A stretch of 53,077 bases of DNA from an uncultured Sphingomonas sp. (GTDB taxonomy: Bacteria; Pseudomonadota; Alphaproteobacteria; Sphingomonadales; Sphingomonadaceae): contig CADCWB010000145.1 of assembly GCA_902806295.1 (NCBI GenBank), forward strand, positions 1-53,077, written 5' to 3'. Below are positions 52,494 to 53,077 of this stretch, one piece after another. The first letter of the stretch is position 1. Every line of letters begins with the position of its first letter. The translations under genes and the position numbers were made by a program. The notes beneath the pieces are model-generated. The model saw only the letters and a list, made by a program, of their open reading frames with translations, did no database searches and was not told where the DNA came from.

Positions 52494-53077
52494 AAGCTAC
52501 CCTCGATCACGGTGCGGCAATCGCCCGCGAGCAGCACCCGGTCATCCTTGAGCTCGCACTCCAGCAGACCACCGCGCGTGCCGACCTGCGCCGCACTGAA
52601 GCGGGTGCGACCCAAGCGCTCGGCCCAGAGCGGCACAAGAGCGGCGTGGGCCGAGCCGGTAACCGGGTCTTCGTCAATGCCATGATAGGCGGCGAACACG
52701 CGGCTGGCGACGTCGCTTTCCCGGCCGGGTGCGGTGACCATCACCAGCGCGTCGATCCGGCGGAGGGCTGCGAAGTCCGGCCGCACGTCGCGGACGGCAT
52801 CTTCATCCGGCAGCGAGACGATCACCGCGCCATTGCCGCCCTGGCCACGGTGAACCGGGCCGTCCACGGCCAGGGCGGCGAGTGCGTCGGGTGCCTCTCC
52901 AGTTGTCACAACCAAGGCCGGGAGGCTTAGCTGCCGCTGCTCGCCATGCCGCCGAACGGTGAGCACGCCCGACCGCGTGCGAAAGCGAACCTCCTCGCCG
53001 GTGAGCAGAATATGCCCGGCGGCGAGCGTCGCATGACCGCACATGTCGACCTCAACAGTCGGCGTGAACCAGCGCAG
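52484..53077 (-). CDS. PhzF family isomerase/epimerase (5' end outside window)
   Basis: A PhzF-fold protein; the first part of the gene is cut off by the right edge and about 197 residues are seen. The visible start reads LRWFTPTVEVDMCGHATLA, the signature with the catalytic Glu and the CGHAT loop, and the second half has GIDEDPVTGSAHAAL. Family members isomerise small metabolites (diaminopimelate-epimerase fold); the name from phenazine synthesis does not prove a phenazine pathway, and no other phenazine genes are here. Confidence 0.92.
   Translation of the reverse strand: MRWFTPTVEVDMCGHATLAAGHILLTGEEVRFRTRSGVLTVRRHGEQRQLSLPALVVTTGEAPDALAALAVDGPVHRGQGGNGAVIVSLPDEDAVRDVRPDFAALRRIDALVMVTAPGRESDVASRVFAAYHGIDEDPVTGSAHAALVPLWAERLGRTRFSAAQVGTRGGLLECELKDDRVLLAGDCRTVIEGSFQL

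Noticed and set aside
52484..53077. Phenazine biosynthesis from the phzF name
   Set aside because: PhzF-fold proteins are widespread with other roles, and no other phenazine gene is present.

Overview
The window is a gene-dense, GC-rich stretch of an alphaproteobacterial chromosome, most likely from the Sphingomonadales (Sphingomonas or a close relative). The pointers are alphaproteobacterial marker genes (gapR, sciP, an ATP12-type F1-ATPase assembly chaperone, phasin and class I phaC), a class III alcohol dehydrogenase with S-formylglutathione hydrolase, and dispersed palindromic repeats of the kind common in sphingomonads. I see no prophage, transposase, integrase or CRISPR array. Both ends are cut genes: ruvC on the left and a phzF-family gene on the right.

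Layout. 1-1.8 kb: leftward gapR-ybjQ-yebC-ruvC. 1.9-5.0 kb: pyruvate kinase (rightward) converging on nnrD and a histidine phosphatase. 5.1-9.6 kb: two adjacent fused genes for surface or exopolysaccharide sugars, a glycosyltransferase/UDP-galactopyranose mutase fusion and a family 1 glycosidase-like/RmlD-like reductase fusion. 9.8 kb: a KGG-repeat stress protein. 10.2-17.7 kb: the complete propionyl-CoA to succinyl-CoA route (pccB, epimerase, methylmalonyl-CoA mutase, pccA), interleaved with small membrane-protein genes, one of them frameshifted. 17.8-21.0 kb: an SDR and the glutathione-dependent formaldehyde pathway (frmA, VOC protein, fghA). 21.0-22.6 kb: a 6-phosphogluconolactonase-like gene and a stand-alone EAL protein. 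22.6 kb: tRNA-Glu(UUC). 22.7-27.5 kb: leftward glpX, two PH-domain membrane proteins, recJ. 27.6-30 kb: a lipoprotein, DUF2721, PilZ and TRIC-type channel genes. 30-38.6 kb: phaC, ydeI-like, rarD, DUF4893, an amidohydrolase, murA, clpS and phasin. 38.7-44 kb: gmk converging on a long leftward set (DUF445, GNAT, RluA-type pseudouridine synthase, HAD phosphatase, small membrane protein, ATP12). 44-48.5 kb: an RND efflux adaptor and pump. 48.7-53 kb: two GlsB/YeaQ-type membrane proteins, a SIMPL protein, sciP, mnmA, a Nudix hydrolase and phzF.

The most unusual signal is a pair of palindromic elements inserted in frame inside two genes of the same pathway, methylmalonyl-CoA mutase and pccA. The pccA copy is a perfect 29-bp inverted repeat around a 20-nt loop, 78 nt in total, exactly 26 codons. 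Both copies are read in the same register and give related peptides (AQS[K/R]G[A/V]D followed by QRPST), so they look like a portable, protein-tolerated repeat similar in concept to the Rickettsia palindromic elements. Two genes (ruvC and the epimerase gene) appear to start with CTG inside a CTGA stop/start overlap. Four convergent gene pairs share the same four bases as both stop codons.

Regulatory signals I can defend: a phasin promoter covered by tandem TGC-rich repeats resembling a PhaR operator, EcfG-type (GGAAC-N16-CGTT-like) promoters before a GlsB-like and the KGG gene, and two good intrinsic terminators. No gene-free stretch exceeds 300 bases unless the weakly supported 65-residue ORF at 50.65-50.85 kb is discounted.
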